NCBI RefSeq assembly: GCF_019039055.1
Contig: NZ_JAHOPB010000002.1
Location: forward strand, 930,001-994,000
Length of the DNA stretch: 64,000 nt
DNA from: Reyranella humidisoli
GTDB taxonomy: Bacteria; Pseudomonadota; Alphaproteobacteria; Reyranellales; Reyranellaceae
Direction of reading: 5' to 3'
The position numbers were made by a program, and so were the translations under genes. Under the pieces are notes generated by a model. It worked only from the letters and a program-made list of their open reading frames with translations, ran no database searches and had not been told where the DNA came from. Shown piece after piece: positions 37,593 to 49,158 of this stretch; within the stretch, counting starts at the first letter, position 1, and the number at the start of each line of letters is the position of its first letter.

Positions 37593-37612
37593 GGTCAAAG
37601 TGAACTTTGACC
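37593..37612. repeat. 20-bp palindrome downstream of the Lys/Ala peptide gene
   Basis: GGTCAAAGT-GA-ACTTTGACC, arms of 9 perfect base pairs, 15 bases after the stop of the 18-codon gene. The two-base centre makes a protein-binding site more likely than a hairpin. No regulator can be named. Confidence 0.4.
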
Positions 37613-37627
37613 TACGCCCTTTCCTGA

Positions 37628-37684
37628 TTACTGCTTCTTCTTCTTAGCAGCCTTCTTCTTCGCAGCCTTTTTCTTAGCAGCCAT
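37628..37684 (-). CDS. 18-residue Lys/Ala-rich peptide
   Basis: The frame reads MAAKKKAAKKKAAKKKKQ: three AAKKK-type repeats, like the tail of bacterial histone H1-like proteins. AGGAG lies 6 bases before the ATG, an unusually good ribosome binding site for a chance frame. It is on the same strand as nrdJ, 79 bases after its stop, and a strong terminator follows 170 bases later. If translated, the peptide would bind nucleic acid or acidic surfaces. It could also be a remnant of a longer histone-like gene, but I see no missing N-terminal domain in frame upstream. Confidence 0.5.
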   Translation of the reverse strand: MAAKKKAAKKKAAKKKKQ

Positions 37685-37763
37685 AACTGTCTCCTATGGT
37701 TAGCTATGAGGTCCCCAACCGTGAGGCCCCCCGGGGTACGCTGGTACGCTACGCCACGCATGC

Positions 37764-41459
<3,696 letters not shown>

Positions 41460-41558
41460 CGACGATCCCCCGTGCCCTTTCCCGCTTTTTGGTTCCCTGT
41501 CGCGGGGGCTGTTCGATCAATGTCGAACACGCACATATGGGCACGCGATGATAGTAAA

Positions 41559-41593
41559 TTACAAAATCTTGTGTGCGCAACTATATTTTGTAG
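41559..41593. promoter_or_regulatory. Two NrdR-box-like sites upstream of nrdJ
   Basis: Site 1 (41559-41574) has the core CAAAATCTTG and site 2 (41578-41593) the core CTATATTTTG. They match 8 of 10 and 9 of 10 positions of the NrdR core CwAtATaTwG. They stand in an AT-rich patch of an otherwise GC-rich gap. Their centre spacing is 19 bases, slightly less than the two helical turns usual for NrdR pairs. Confidence 0.4.
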
Positions 41594-41599
41594 ACCACC

Positions 41600-41761
41600 A
41601 TGTTGATGATACTAGATGATGCAAGAGCGCAACAGATCGTCAAATCGCTCGGTCGTCGCGGCTTCGAGCGACAGGAGTCGAGCGTCGTTCGCGTCGCGTT
41701 GCACGCGATGGAGCGCCCGCGTACAAGCGGCGCAGTCACTTTAAACGTGGTTGGTTCATGA
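41600..41761 (+). CDS. Possible small ORF ending in the NDUFA12 start
   Basis: 53 codons from ATG 41600 (or 41606) to a TGA that overlaps the NDUFA12 ATG (ATGA). The overlap suggests coupling, but there is no clear ribosome binding site, and early codons ATA, CTA and AGA are rare in this genome. I recognise no family. The remainder of the 298-base gap 41460-41757 holds the NrdR-like sites and presumably both promoters. Confidence 0.22.
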   Translation: MLMILDDARAQQIVKSLGRRGFERQESSVVRVALHAMERPRTSGAVTLNVVGS

Positions 41762-42108
41762 TCATCGGCACCTGGCTCTTCACCAAGATGCGCGGCGAAC
41801 TCGTCGGCACGGATGCTGAGGGCAACCGCTACTTCCAGGACAAGCGCATCGTCCCCGGTACGCGTCGCAAGCGCTGGGTGATGTACAACGGCGTCGCGGA
41901 AGCATCGCGCATTCCGCCCGAATGGCACGGTTGGCTGCATTACATGCTGGCCGAGCCGCCGCCCGCCGGTGGCCTGCCGCGCATGGCCTGGCAGAAGGAT
42001 CATCAGCCCAACCTCACGGGCACGGTTCATGCCTACCGGCCTCCGGGTCACACGCTGTCCGCGGGCGAGAAGCCCAAGCGTTCCTATGAGGCGTGGCGTC
42101 CAGGCTGA
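41758..42108 (+). CDS. NADH:ubiquinone oxidoreductase accessory subunit, NDUFA12 family
   Basis: 116 residues. The family signature is clear: LVGTDAEGNRYFQDKR near residue 18, RKRWVMYNG near 41 and IPPEWHGWLHY near 55. This accessory subunit of complex I is shared by mitochondria and alphaproteobacteria and is a good taxonomic marker. It is usually separate from the main nuo operon, as here. It begins a + strand group with mlaD, a small unknown and a DUF2155 protein. Confidence 0.93.
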   Translation: MIIGTWLFTKMRGELVGTDAEGNRYFQDKRIVPGTRRKRWVMYNGVAEASRIPPEWHGWLHYMLAEPPPAGGLPRMAWQKDHQPNLTGTVHAYRPPGHTLSAGEKPKRSYEAWRPG

Positions 42109-42134
42109 CGCTGCAGGCAGCGGGGGAGACGCGC

Positions 42135-42584
42135 GTGGGCCGCAATATTGTCGAGACGATCGTGGGCGCGCTGGTGCTGGTGGTGGCCGGCCTGTTCGTC
42201 TTCTACGCTTTCTCGAAATCGGATCGGACCGGACCTGACGGCTACGAACTCGTGGCTCGCTTCGGCCGCATCGACGGATTGAAGCGCGGCGCGGACGTGA
42301 CGCTGAGCGGCGTCAAGGTGGGCAGCGTCACCGGCTTCAGTCTCGATCCCAAGACCTATCAGGCAGTGGTGCGCCTCGCAGTGGCGGCGAACGTCAATCT
42401 GCCGGCCGACACACACGCCAAGATCGTGAGCGAGTCGCTGCTGGGAGGCATGGTCGTCGTGCTGGAGCCGGGCAACGACAAGCAGATGCTGAAGAGTGGC
42501 GGGGAGATCGAGCATACCCAGGATTCGATACCGCTCACGGAACTGATCGCCAAATTCATGTTCGGCAGCACGGGAAGTAAGTGA
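42135..42584 (+). CDS. mlaD: Mla phospholipid transport protein MlaD (MCE domain)
   Basis: 149 residues. An N-terminal membrane anchor (residues ~5-26, ETIVGALVLVVAGLFVFYAF in part) is followed by one MCE domain (DGYELVARFGRIDGLKRGADV..., then LSGVKVGSV and SESLLGG). MlaD forms the hexameric ring on the MlaFE complex. I chose GTG 42135 because GGGGGAG ends 6 bases upstream and the membrane anchor then begins at the N-terminus. It is 34 kb away from mlaE and mlaF but should work with them. The next gene overlaps its stop (TGATG). Confidence 0.9.
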   Translation: MGRNIVETIVGALVLVVAGLFVFYAFSKSDRTGPDGYELVARFGRIDGLKRGADVTLSGVKVGSVTGFSLDPKTYQAVVRLAVAANVNLPADTHAKIVSESLLGGMVVVLEPGNDKQMLKSGGEIEHTQDSIPLTELIAKFMFGSTGSK

Positions 42585-42811
42585 TGGGCACCCAGTCCCC
42601 GAAGGAGCCGCCGGTCTGGCGACAGCCGGACGGCAAGCCTGTGTCGTGCCTCGAAAAGATCAAAGTCCTGAACCAGAACATCCAGGAGATCGAAACCCTC
42701 TGCGCCGATGCGCTGGAGGACGGAGTCCTGATGGGATGCGATGCGACTCAGATCAAGCAGGCGCTTCACGAATTGATCGACGGGTTGACGACACCCCACG
42801 CGAAGGGGTGA
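42584..42811 (+). CDS. Small conserved-looking protein of unknown function
   Basis: 75 residues (76 if the preceding GTG is used). The sequence has PVWRQPDGKPVSCLEKIKVL then a predicted helical stretch NQNIQEIETLCADALEDGVLMG (in part). I recall similar short proteins in alphaproteobacteria, but no function. It has no signal peptide or membrane segment, so it is probably cytoplasmic. The start overlaps the mlaD stop (TGATG), and it ends two bases before the DUF2155 gene, so the three are likely one transcriptional unit. Confidence 0.75.
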   Translation: MGTQSPKEPPVWRQPDGKPVSCLEKIKVLNQNIQEIETLCADALEDGVLMGCDATQIKQALHELIDGLTTPHAKG

Positions 42812-42813
42812 GC

Positions 42814-43269
42814 ATGCGAGCGCTGCTCGTTGTCGCCGTTCTGGCGACCTGTATCGGTGCGGCGTCGGCGCAAACGCCCCAGCAGCAGCAACAGCCACCG
42901 CGTCCCGGCAACGCCAACCTGCGACCCGTGCCAGACGGCCCCGGTATCCGGTCGGCGGAGTTGCAGGGCCTCGACAAGGTGACGGCTAGAACCCAGCGCT
43001 TCTATGTGCCGGTCGGCAAGTCGACGCGCTTCGGCACGCTCGAGATCACCGTGGGCGATTGTCTGGTGAACGTGCCGGAAGCTCCGCCGGAATCGGTGGC
43101 CTATCTCACCATCGTCGATCACAAGCCGGGGCAAGCGGAGGAAAGGCTTTTCTCCGGCTGGATGTTCGCTTCGACGCCGTCCCTGTCGGCGCTCGACCAC
43201 GGCGTTTACGATGTGCGCGTGCTCTCCTGCACGATGGCGCAGGGATCTTCGCCGCCCAGCTCCCGCTGA
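42814..43269 (+). CDS. DUF2155 domain protein, exported
   Basis: 151 residues. A signal peptide (MRALLVVAVLATCIGAASA) is followed by a Gln/Pro-rich stretch and the DUF2155 domain: TARTQRFYVPVGKSTRFGTLEITVGDCLV (in part), then FSGWMFASTPSLSALDHGVYDVRVLSC. The function of DUF2155 is not known. Two conserved Cys (about residues 86 and 142) may form a disulfide. Its place with mlaD points towards envelope maintenance, which is inference. The last 64 bases overlap the 3' end of aat on the opposite strand. Confidence 0.85.
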   Translation: MRALLVVAVLATCIGAASAQTPQQQQQPPRPGNANLRPVPDGPGIRSAELQGLDKVTARTQRFYVPVGKSTRFGTLEITVGDCLVNVPEAPPESVAYLTIVDHKPGQAEERLFSGWMFASTPSLSALDHGVYDVRVLSCTMAQGSSPPSSR

Positions 43270-43856
43270 AACGTTGCCGGCCGGTCGATCGCGTCGGCCA
43301 GCAGCGTCTTGAAGGAATCGCGCGGGATCTCGACCGCCCCGAAGCTGCGCAGGTGCTCGGTCATGAACTGGCAGTCGAGCAGCTTGAACCCACCGCGGAT
43401 CAGTCGCGCCACCAGATGGACGAGAGCCACCTTCGAGGCGTCGCGCTCGCGGCTGAACATGCTTTCGCCGAAGAAGGCGGCGCCCACGGAGACGCCGTAC
43501 AGGCCGCCGACCAGCCTTCCGTCGACGCGGCATTCCAGACTGTGGGCGTGGCCGCGCGCATGAAGTTCCGAGTAGAGCGCGACGATGGGCTCGTTGATCC
43601 AGCTCTCGGGATGGCCGGGCCGCGGCTCGGCGCAGGCGCGCACCGTCTCCGCGAAGGCCGTGTCGGCTGAAACCTCGAATTGGCCGCTGCGCACGGTGCG
43701 CGCGAGCCGATGCGACAAATGAAACCCGTCGAGCGGCAGTACCGCACGCATCCGCGGATCGAGCCAGTAGAGCTTTGGATCGTCGCGGCTTTCCCCCATG
43801 GGAAAGACGCCGATACGGTACGCCTGGAGCAGGAGGTCGGGCGTGATCTCCAGCAT
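43206..43856 (-). CDS. aat: Leucyl/phenylalanyl-tRNA-protein transferase
   Basis: 216 residues. It adds Leu or Phe to proteins with N-terminal Lys or Arg, creating N-degrons read by ClpS. The motifs YRIGVFPMGE, WLDPRMRAVLPLDGFH and GGLYGVSVGAAFFGESMFS are standard. The clpS-clpA genes at 28-31 kb complete this degradation pathway. The C-terminal ~20 residues overlap the DUF2155 gene antisense by 64 bases. It is the last gene of aroQ-accB-accC-aat, starting 8 bases after accC. Confidence 0.95.
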   Translation of the reverse strand: MLEITPDLLLQAYRIGVFPMGESRDDPKLYWLDPRMRAVLPLDGFHLSHRLARTVRSGQFEVSADTAFAETVRACAEPRPGHPESWINEPIVALYSELHARGHAHSLECRVDGRLVGGLYGVSVGAAFFGESMFSRERDASKVALVHLVARLIRGGFKLLDCQFMTEHLRSFGAVEIPRDSFKTLLADAIDRPATFQRELGGEDPCAIVQESTRTS

Positions 43857-43863
43857 CGGGGCG

Positions 43864-45207
<1,344 letters not shown>

Positions 45208-45221
45208 CGGCACCGAGGCCC

Positions 45222-45692
45222 TTACTCGACGATCATAAGCGGTTCGCCGAACTCCACCGGCCGGGCGTTCTCGATCAGGACCTGCATGACCGTGCCGGCC
45301 TTGGGCGCCTTGATCGGGTTGAACGTCTTCATGGCCTCGATGATCAGCAGGGTCTGGCCGGCCGTGACCTTGTCGCCCACGGACACGAAGTTTGGCTTGC
45401 CCGGTTCGGGCGCCAGATAGGCGGTGCCAACCATCGGCGACTTCACCGCGCCCGGATGCTTCGAGAGATCGCCCGCCGCGGTGGGGGCCGCGCCGGCAGC
45501 GACGACGGGAGCGGCCGCCGCAGCGGGGGCCCCGGCCATCATTACAGGCGCCGGCTGTACGACGGATGCTGTCGGACGGGCGACGCGGATGCGACGGTCG
45601 CCGTCGGCCAGCTCGATCTCGCCGAGTTTGGTTTCCTCGAGGATCGCCGCCAGCTTGCGCACGAACTCGGTATCCAGCTCGAACTTTGACAT
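45222..45692 (-). CDS. accB: Acetyl-CoA carboxylase biotin carboxyl carrier protein
   Basis: 156 residues. The C-terminal biotinyl domain carries the attachment lysine in EAMKTFNPI (about residue 121); the middle is an Ala/Pro-rich linker, and the N-terminal part (FVRKLAAILEETKLGEIEL in part) binds the carboxylase complex. The ATG at 45692 matches the usual N-terminus; the upstream frame overlaps aroQ. It lies between aroQ (22-base gap) and accC, the usual alphaproteobacterial order. Confidence 0.96.
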   Translation of the reverse strand: MSKFELDTEFVRKLAAILEETKLGEIELADGDRRIRVARPTASVVQPAPVMMAGAPAAAAAPVVAAGAAPTAAGDLSKHPGAVKSPMVGTAYLAPEPGKPNFVSVGDKVTAGQTLLIIEAMKTFNPIKAPKAGTVMQVLIENARPVEFGEPLMIVE

Positions 45693-45714
45693 GGAGAAAA
45701 GCTCCCGATGTTGA

Positions 45715-46185
45715 TCAGCGTGCCAGCAGACGCGCCAGCGCCTGAAGGGCAAGGAGATAGCCTTGAGTGCCGAGACCCGCGATCACGCCGACCGCAGCCG
45801 GGCTGATGTACGAATGATGGCGGAAGCTCTCACGCTTGTAGATGTTGGAAAGGTGGACCTCGATGGCCGGCAACTCGGCCGCGTTCAGCGCGTCGAGCAG
45901 GGCCACCGACGTATGGGTGTAGGCACCGGCATTTATGACGATGCCGGAATTGGCCTCGCGCGCCGCCTGGATACGGTCGACGAGCACGCCTTCGTGGTTG
46001 CTCTGGGCAAACTCTACCGCGAGGCCGAGGCGCTCGGCCTCGACGCGGCACATGGATTCGACGTCCGCCAGGGTTTCGCGGCCGTAGATCTCGGGCTGAC
46101 GCTTGCCCAGCATGTTGAGGTTTGGCCCGTTGAGCACCAGCACCGGCTTGGCGGCCGATGGGCGCCGGGCGGCCTTTGCGGCCAA
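45715..46185 (-). CDS. aroQ: 3-dehydroquinate dehydratase, type II
   Basis: 156 residues, normal for the dodecameric type II enzyme. It dehydrates 3-dehydroquinate in the shikimate pathway. The active-site Tyr is in RQPEIYG (about residue 34), with conserved LNGPNLNMLG before it, INAGAYTHTS in the middle and VHLSN later. The first 12 residues are an Ala/Lys-rich lead. It probably heads aroQ-accB-accC-aat; 65 bases separate it from the MarR gene upstream on the same strand. Confidence 0.96.
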   Translation of the reverse strand: MAAKAARRPSAAKPVLVLNGPNLNMLGKRQPEIYGRETLADVESMCRVEAERLGLAVEFAQSNHEGVLVDRIQAAREANSGIVINAGAYTHTSVALLDALNAAELPAIEVHLSNIYKRESFRHHSYISPAAVGVIAGLGTQGYLLALQALARLLAR

Positions 46186-46250
46186 TCCTGCCTCCCAGAT
46201 TCACCAGAGGCGGGCGTTATAGCATGGGGCGTCGGGCCGACAAGGCAGGC

Positions 46251-46712
46251 TCAGGGGCCGCTTCTCAACAGTTTGGCGTGGGCGAACAGCCTGTCACACA
46301 AGCTGTTGAGAGCCTGACGCTCTTCCGCAGACAGGGCCTGGTAGAGGTCGGCCTCGTATTTCAGGGCCAACGGGACAATCTGCGCATGAACCGTGCGGCC
46401 TTTTTCAGTCAGGCGCAGCGAGGCCCGGCGACGATCGTCCAGATCGGTGGCGCGCTCGACCAGGCCGCGCTTCATCAGGCTGGCGACCGCCCGGCTGACG
46501 GCCACCTTGTCCATGACAATGCGCTGGCCCACATCGGAGGCGGTGAGGGGCGCGAAGCGTCCCAGCGCAGCCATCACACGCCACTGGGTGACGCTCAACT
46601 CGAAGGGGCCGGCGTAAAGGTCGTGAAGCGATTCGCTGACAAGCTGGGCGAGGACGGACAGCCGGTACGGGAGGAATTTCTCCAGTTCGAGGGCTTGCGC
46701 TTCGGTCGGCAT
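46251..46712 (-). CDS. MarR family regulator of the homogentisate pathway
   Basis: 153 residues. A winged-helix domain is shown by WRVMAALGRFAPLTASDVGQR (in part), the recognition region DKVAVSRAVASLMKRGLVER and the wing DLDDRRRASLRLTEKG. It is divergent from hppD with a 40-base gap that holds an 18-bp palindrome of MarR type. A role as repressor of hppD-hmgA-fah-maiA is likely, as for HpdR/HmgR-type regulators. No clear ribosome binding site precedes the ATG at 46712; the palindrome begins only three bases upstream, so the mRNA may be leaderless. Confidence 0.85.
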   Translation of the reverse strand: MPTEAQALELEKFLPYRLSVLAQLVSESLHDLYAGPFELSVTQWRVMAALGRFAPLTASDVGQRIVMDKVAVSRAVASLMKRGLVERATDLDDRRRASLRLTEKGRTVHAQIVPLALKYEADLYQALSAEERQALNSLCDRLFAHAKLLRSGP

Positions 46713-46714
46713 AA

Positions 46715-46732
46715 TAGTTACATTTGAAACTA
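46715..46732. promoter_or_regulatory. Candidate MarR operator between marR and hppD
   Basis: TAGTTACAT-TTGAAACTA, an 18-bp imperfect palindrome with 7 of 9 positions paired. It lies three bases before the marR ATG and 20 before hppD, so one bound dimer could control both directions. Confidence 0.55.
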
Positions 46733-46752
46733 ATTCAGCCGGGAGGTCAAAC

Positions 46753-47844
46753 ATGGCGAGCGTTACCGACCGCAACGTGGTGGAGATCGACGAGATCAAC
46801 CCGATGGGCACCGACGGGTTCGAGTTCGTCGAATACACCGCTCCCGATCCCGCGGCGCTGGGTGCCCTGTTCGAGAGCATGGGCTTCACGAAGGTGGCGA
46901 AGCATCGCTCCAAGGACGTCTCGCTCTACCGCCAGGGCGACGTGAACTTCATCGTCAACGCCGAGAAGGAGAGTTTCGCGCAGGGCTTCGCGCGCGTGCA
47001 CGGCCCCAGCGTCTGCGCCATCGCGCTGCGCGTGAAGAATGCGGGCGCCGCCTACAAGCGCGCGCTGTCGCTGGGCGCGTGGGGCGTCGAGGGCAAGGTC
47101 GGCCCGATGGAACTCAACATCCCGGCGATCAAGGGTATCGGCGATTCCCTGCTCTATCTCGTGGACCGATACGGCGAACGCGGCTCGATCTACGATGTCG
47201 ACTTCGACTGGCTGCCCGGCGCCGAGCGAAACCCCAAGGGCGTGGGGCTGACCTATATCGACCACCTGACGCACAACGTGCATCGCGGCCGCATGGCCGA
47301 GTGGGCCGATTTCTACGAGCGGCTCTTCAATTTCCGCGAGATCCGTTACTTCGACATCGAGGGCAAGCTCACCGGCCTCAAGTCCAAGGCGATGACCAGC
47401 CCATGCGGCAAGATCCGCATCCCGATCAACGAGAGTTCCGACGACAAGTCGCAGATCCAAGAATATCTCTCCGCCTATCACGGCGAGGGCATCCAGCACA
47501 TCGCGCTGGGCACCGGCGATATTTATGAGACGGTCGAAACGCTGAAGACCAAGGGCGTACCGTTCCAGGATGTGCCCGACACCTACTATGAGCAGGTCGA
47601 TGCAAGGCTGCCGGGCCATGGAGAAGACCTCCAGCGGATGGCCGCCGACCGCATCCTGATCGACGGGGCTCCGACCCAGGGCGGCGGGCTGCTGCTGCAG
47701 ATCTTCACCCAGACGGTGATCGGTCCGATCTTCTTCGAGATCATCCAGCGCCGCGGCAACGAAGGCTTCGGCGAGGGAAATTTCCGCGCGCTGTTCGAAT
47801 CGATCGAACTCGACCAGATCCGCCGCGGCGTGTTGAAGGTATAA
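46753..47844 (+). CDS. hppD: 4-Hydroxyphenylpyruvate dioxygenase
   Basis: 363 residues. It converts 4-hydroxyphenylpyruvate to homogentisate in tyrosine breakdown. Two VOC domains are present; the iron ligands are the His in YIDHLTHNV (about residue 170), the His in GIQHIALG (about 250) and the Glu in FFEIIQRRG (about 331). GGGAGG stands 7 bases before the ATG. It starts the catabolic operon; repeat copy B separates it from hmgA. Confidence 0.96.
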   Translation: MASVTDRNVVEIDEINPMGTDGFEFVEYTAPDPAALGALFESMGFTKVAKHRSKDVSLYRQGDVNFIVNAEKESFAQGFARVHGPSVCAIALRVKNAGAAYKRALSLGAWGVEGKVGPMELNIPAIKGIGDSLLYLVDRYGERGSIYDVDFDWLPGAERNPKGVGLTYIDHLTHNVHRGRMAEWADFYERLFNFREIRYFDIEGKLTGLKSKAMTSPCGKIRIPINESSDDKSQIQEYLSAYHGEGIQHIALGTGDIYETVETLKTKGVPFQDVPDTYYEQVDARLPGHGEDLQRMAADRILIDGAPTQGGGLLLQIFTQTVIGPIFFEIIQRRGNEGFGEGNFRALFESIELDQIRRGVLKV

Positions 47845-47851
47845 TCACATG

Positions 47852-47977
47852 CCTCCCCCGTCATCGGGGGAGGTGCCCCGCTCAGAGCGGGGCGGAGGGG
47901 TCATCGGCGCCCGGTTTGACGCTCCTGACTCCTCCGTCGGCGTATGACGCCGACACCTCCCCATTTGAATGGGGAGG
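47852..47977. repeat. Multi-hairpin intergenic repeat, copy B (inverted relative to copy A)
   Basis: Four perfect inverted repeats: 47852-47873 (arms CCTCCCCCG), 47875-47893 (GCCCCGCT), 47936-47954 (GTCGGCGT) and 47956-47977 (CCTCCCCATT). Between them GGAGGGGTCA (47894-47903) faces TGACTCCTCC (47926-47935). Its reverse complement aligns end to end with 2048-2169. It fills the gap between hppD and hmgA, ending 21 bases before the hmgA ATG, so the hmgA mRNA leader would carry these hairpins. Confidence 0.8.
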
Positions 47978-47998
47978 CATTCAGAAAGGGAGGGAACC

Positions 47999-49147
47999 AT
48001 GGCCAAAAACTGGATTCCGCTGCGCCAGGTCGAGGGCACCGCCTCGCGCCAGGCGCATGTGCGGCTGCCGGAAGGAACTTACGAGCGCGAGATCAGCAAG
48101 GAAGGCTTTTTTGGGCCTTCCGCCCAGTTCCACCACAGGCACAAGCCGACCGACTGGGTCGAATTCGACGGCCCCATCCGTCCGCGAGCCCTGGATCTCA
48201 ACAAGCTGGCGACGGCGCACGCCAATCCGTGGGACGCCGAACTGGTCATGGGCAACAGTCACCTGCAGATGCGCTACTGGCGTCTGGAGAAAGCGATGCC
48301 AGGACTCGCGCGCAACAGCGACGGCGATCAGCTCCTCTTCATCCACGAGGGCAACGGTGCGCTGTTCTGCGACTATGGCCATCTCGACTATGCCGAAGGC
48401 GACTATCTCGTGATCCCGCGCGGCACGATGTGGAGACTGGAGCCGGCAAAGCCCACCACGTCGCTGATGATCGAAGCGACCAACGATCACTTCACCCTGC
48501 CGGAGAAGGGTATGGTCGGCCGCCACGCGATCTTCGATCCGGCGATGCTCGACACACCGCGGATCGATGACGCCTTCCGCGCCCAGCAGGACGAGCGCAC
48601 CTGGAAGGTATCGGTGAAGCGGCGCAATGCACTCTCCACCGTGACGTACCCGTTCAATCCGCTCGACGCGATCGGATGGCACGGCGACCTGAGTGTCGTG
48701 CGCATCAACTGGCGTGACCTGCGGCCGCTGATGAGCCATCGCTTCCACTTGCCGCCGTCGGCTCATACGACCTGGGCCACCGGCCGCTTCGTCGTCTGCA
48801 CCTTCGTGCCGCGCCCGCTCGAAAGCGATCCGGAAGCGTTGCGCCTGCCGTTCTTCCACAACAACGACGATTTCGAGGAAGTGATATTCTATCACAAGGG
48901 TAGCTTCTTCAGCCGCGACAACATCCATCCCGGCATGATGACGGTGCACCCCACCGGCTTTACCCATGGCCCGCATCCCAAGGCTTTCAATGCGGCAACG
49001 AAGGGCGGCAAGACCGAGACCGACGAGGTCGCGGTGATGATCGACACGCGCGATGCGATCGATGTCGCGGCGATGCCGGCGGGTGTGGAATTCGAGGGTT
49101 ACGTGAAGTCCTGGCGGCCGCAGGACATGAAGCAGGCAGCGGAGTAG
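47999..49147 (+). CDS. hmgA: Homogentisate 1,2-dioxygenase (short form)
   Basis: 382 residues, shorter than the ~430 of the classical enzyme. It opens the homogentisate ring to maleylacetoacetate. The iron-binding H-x5-E is seen in FHNNDDFEEVIFYH (about residue 287), and the later HPTGFTHGPHP contains further His ligands. The chosen ATG has AGGGAGGG 5 bases upstream. An upstream in-frame start at 47969 lies inside the repeat element. FAH follows 11 bases later. Confidence 0.93.
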   Translation: MAKNWIPLRQVEGTASRQAHVRLPEGTYEREISKEGFFGPSAQFHHRHKPTDWVEFDGPIRPRALDLNKLATAHANPWDAELVMGNSHLQMRYWRLEKAMPGLARNSDGDQLLFIHEGNGALFCDYGHLDYAEGDYLVIPRGTMWRLEPAKPTTSLMIEATNDHFTLPEKGMVGRHAIFDPAMLDTPRIDDAFRAQQDERTWKVSVKRRNALSTVTYPFNPLDAIGWHGDLSVVRINWRDLRPLMSHRFHLPPSAHTTWATGRFVVCTFVPRPLESDPEALRLPFFHNNDDFEEVIFYHKGSFFSRDNIHPGMMTVHPTGFTHGPHPKAFNAATKGGKTETDEVAVMIDTRDAIDVAAMPAGVEFEGYVKSWRPQDMKQAAE

Positions 49148-49158
49148 GGAAGCGCACA

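Noticed and set aside
41460..41757. Cobalamin riboswitch in front of nrdJ
   Set aside because: I could not find the conserved B12-box or its core stems in this gap.
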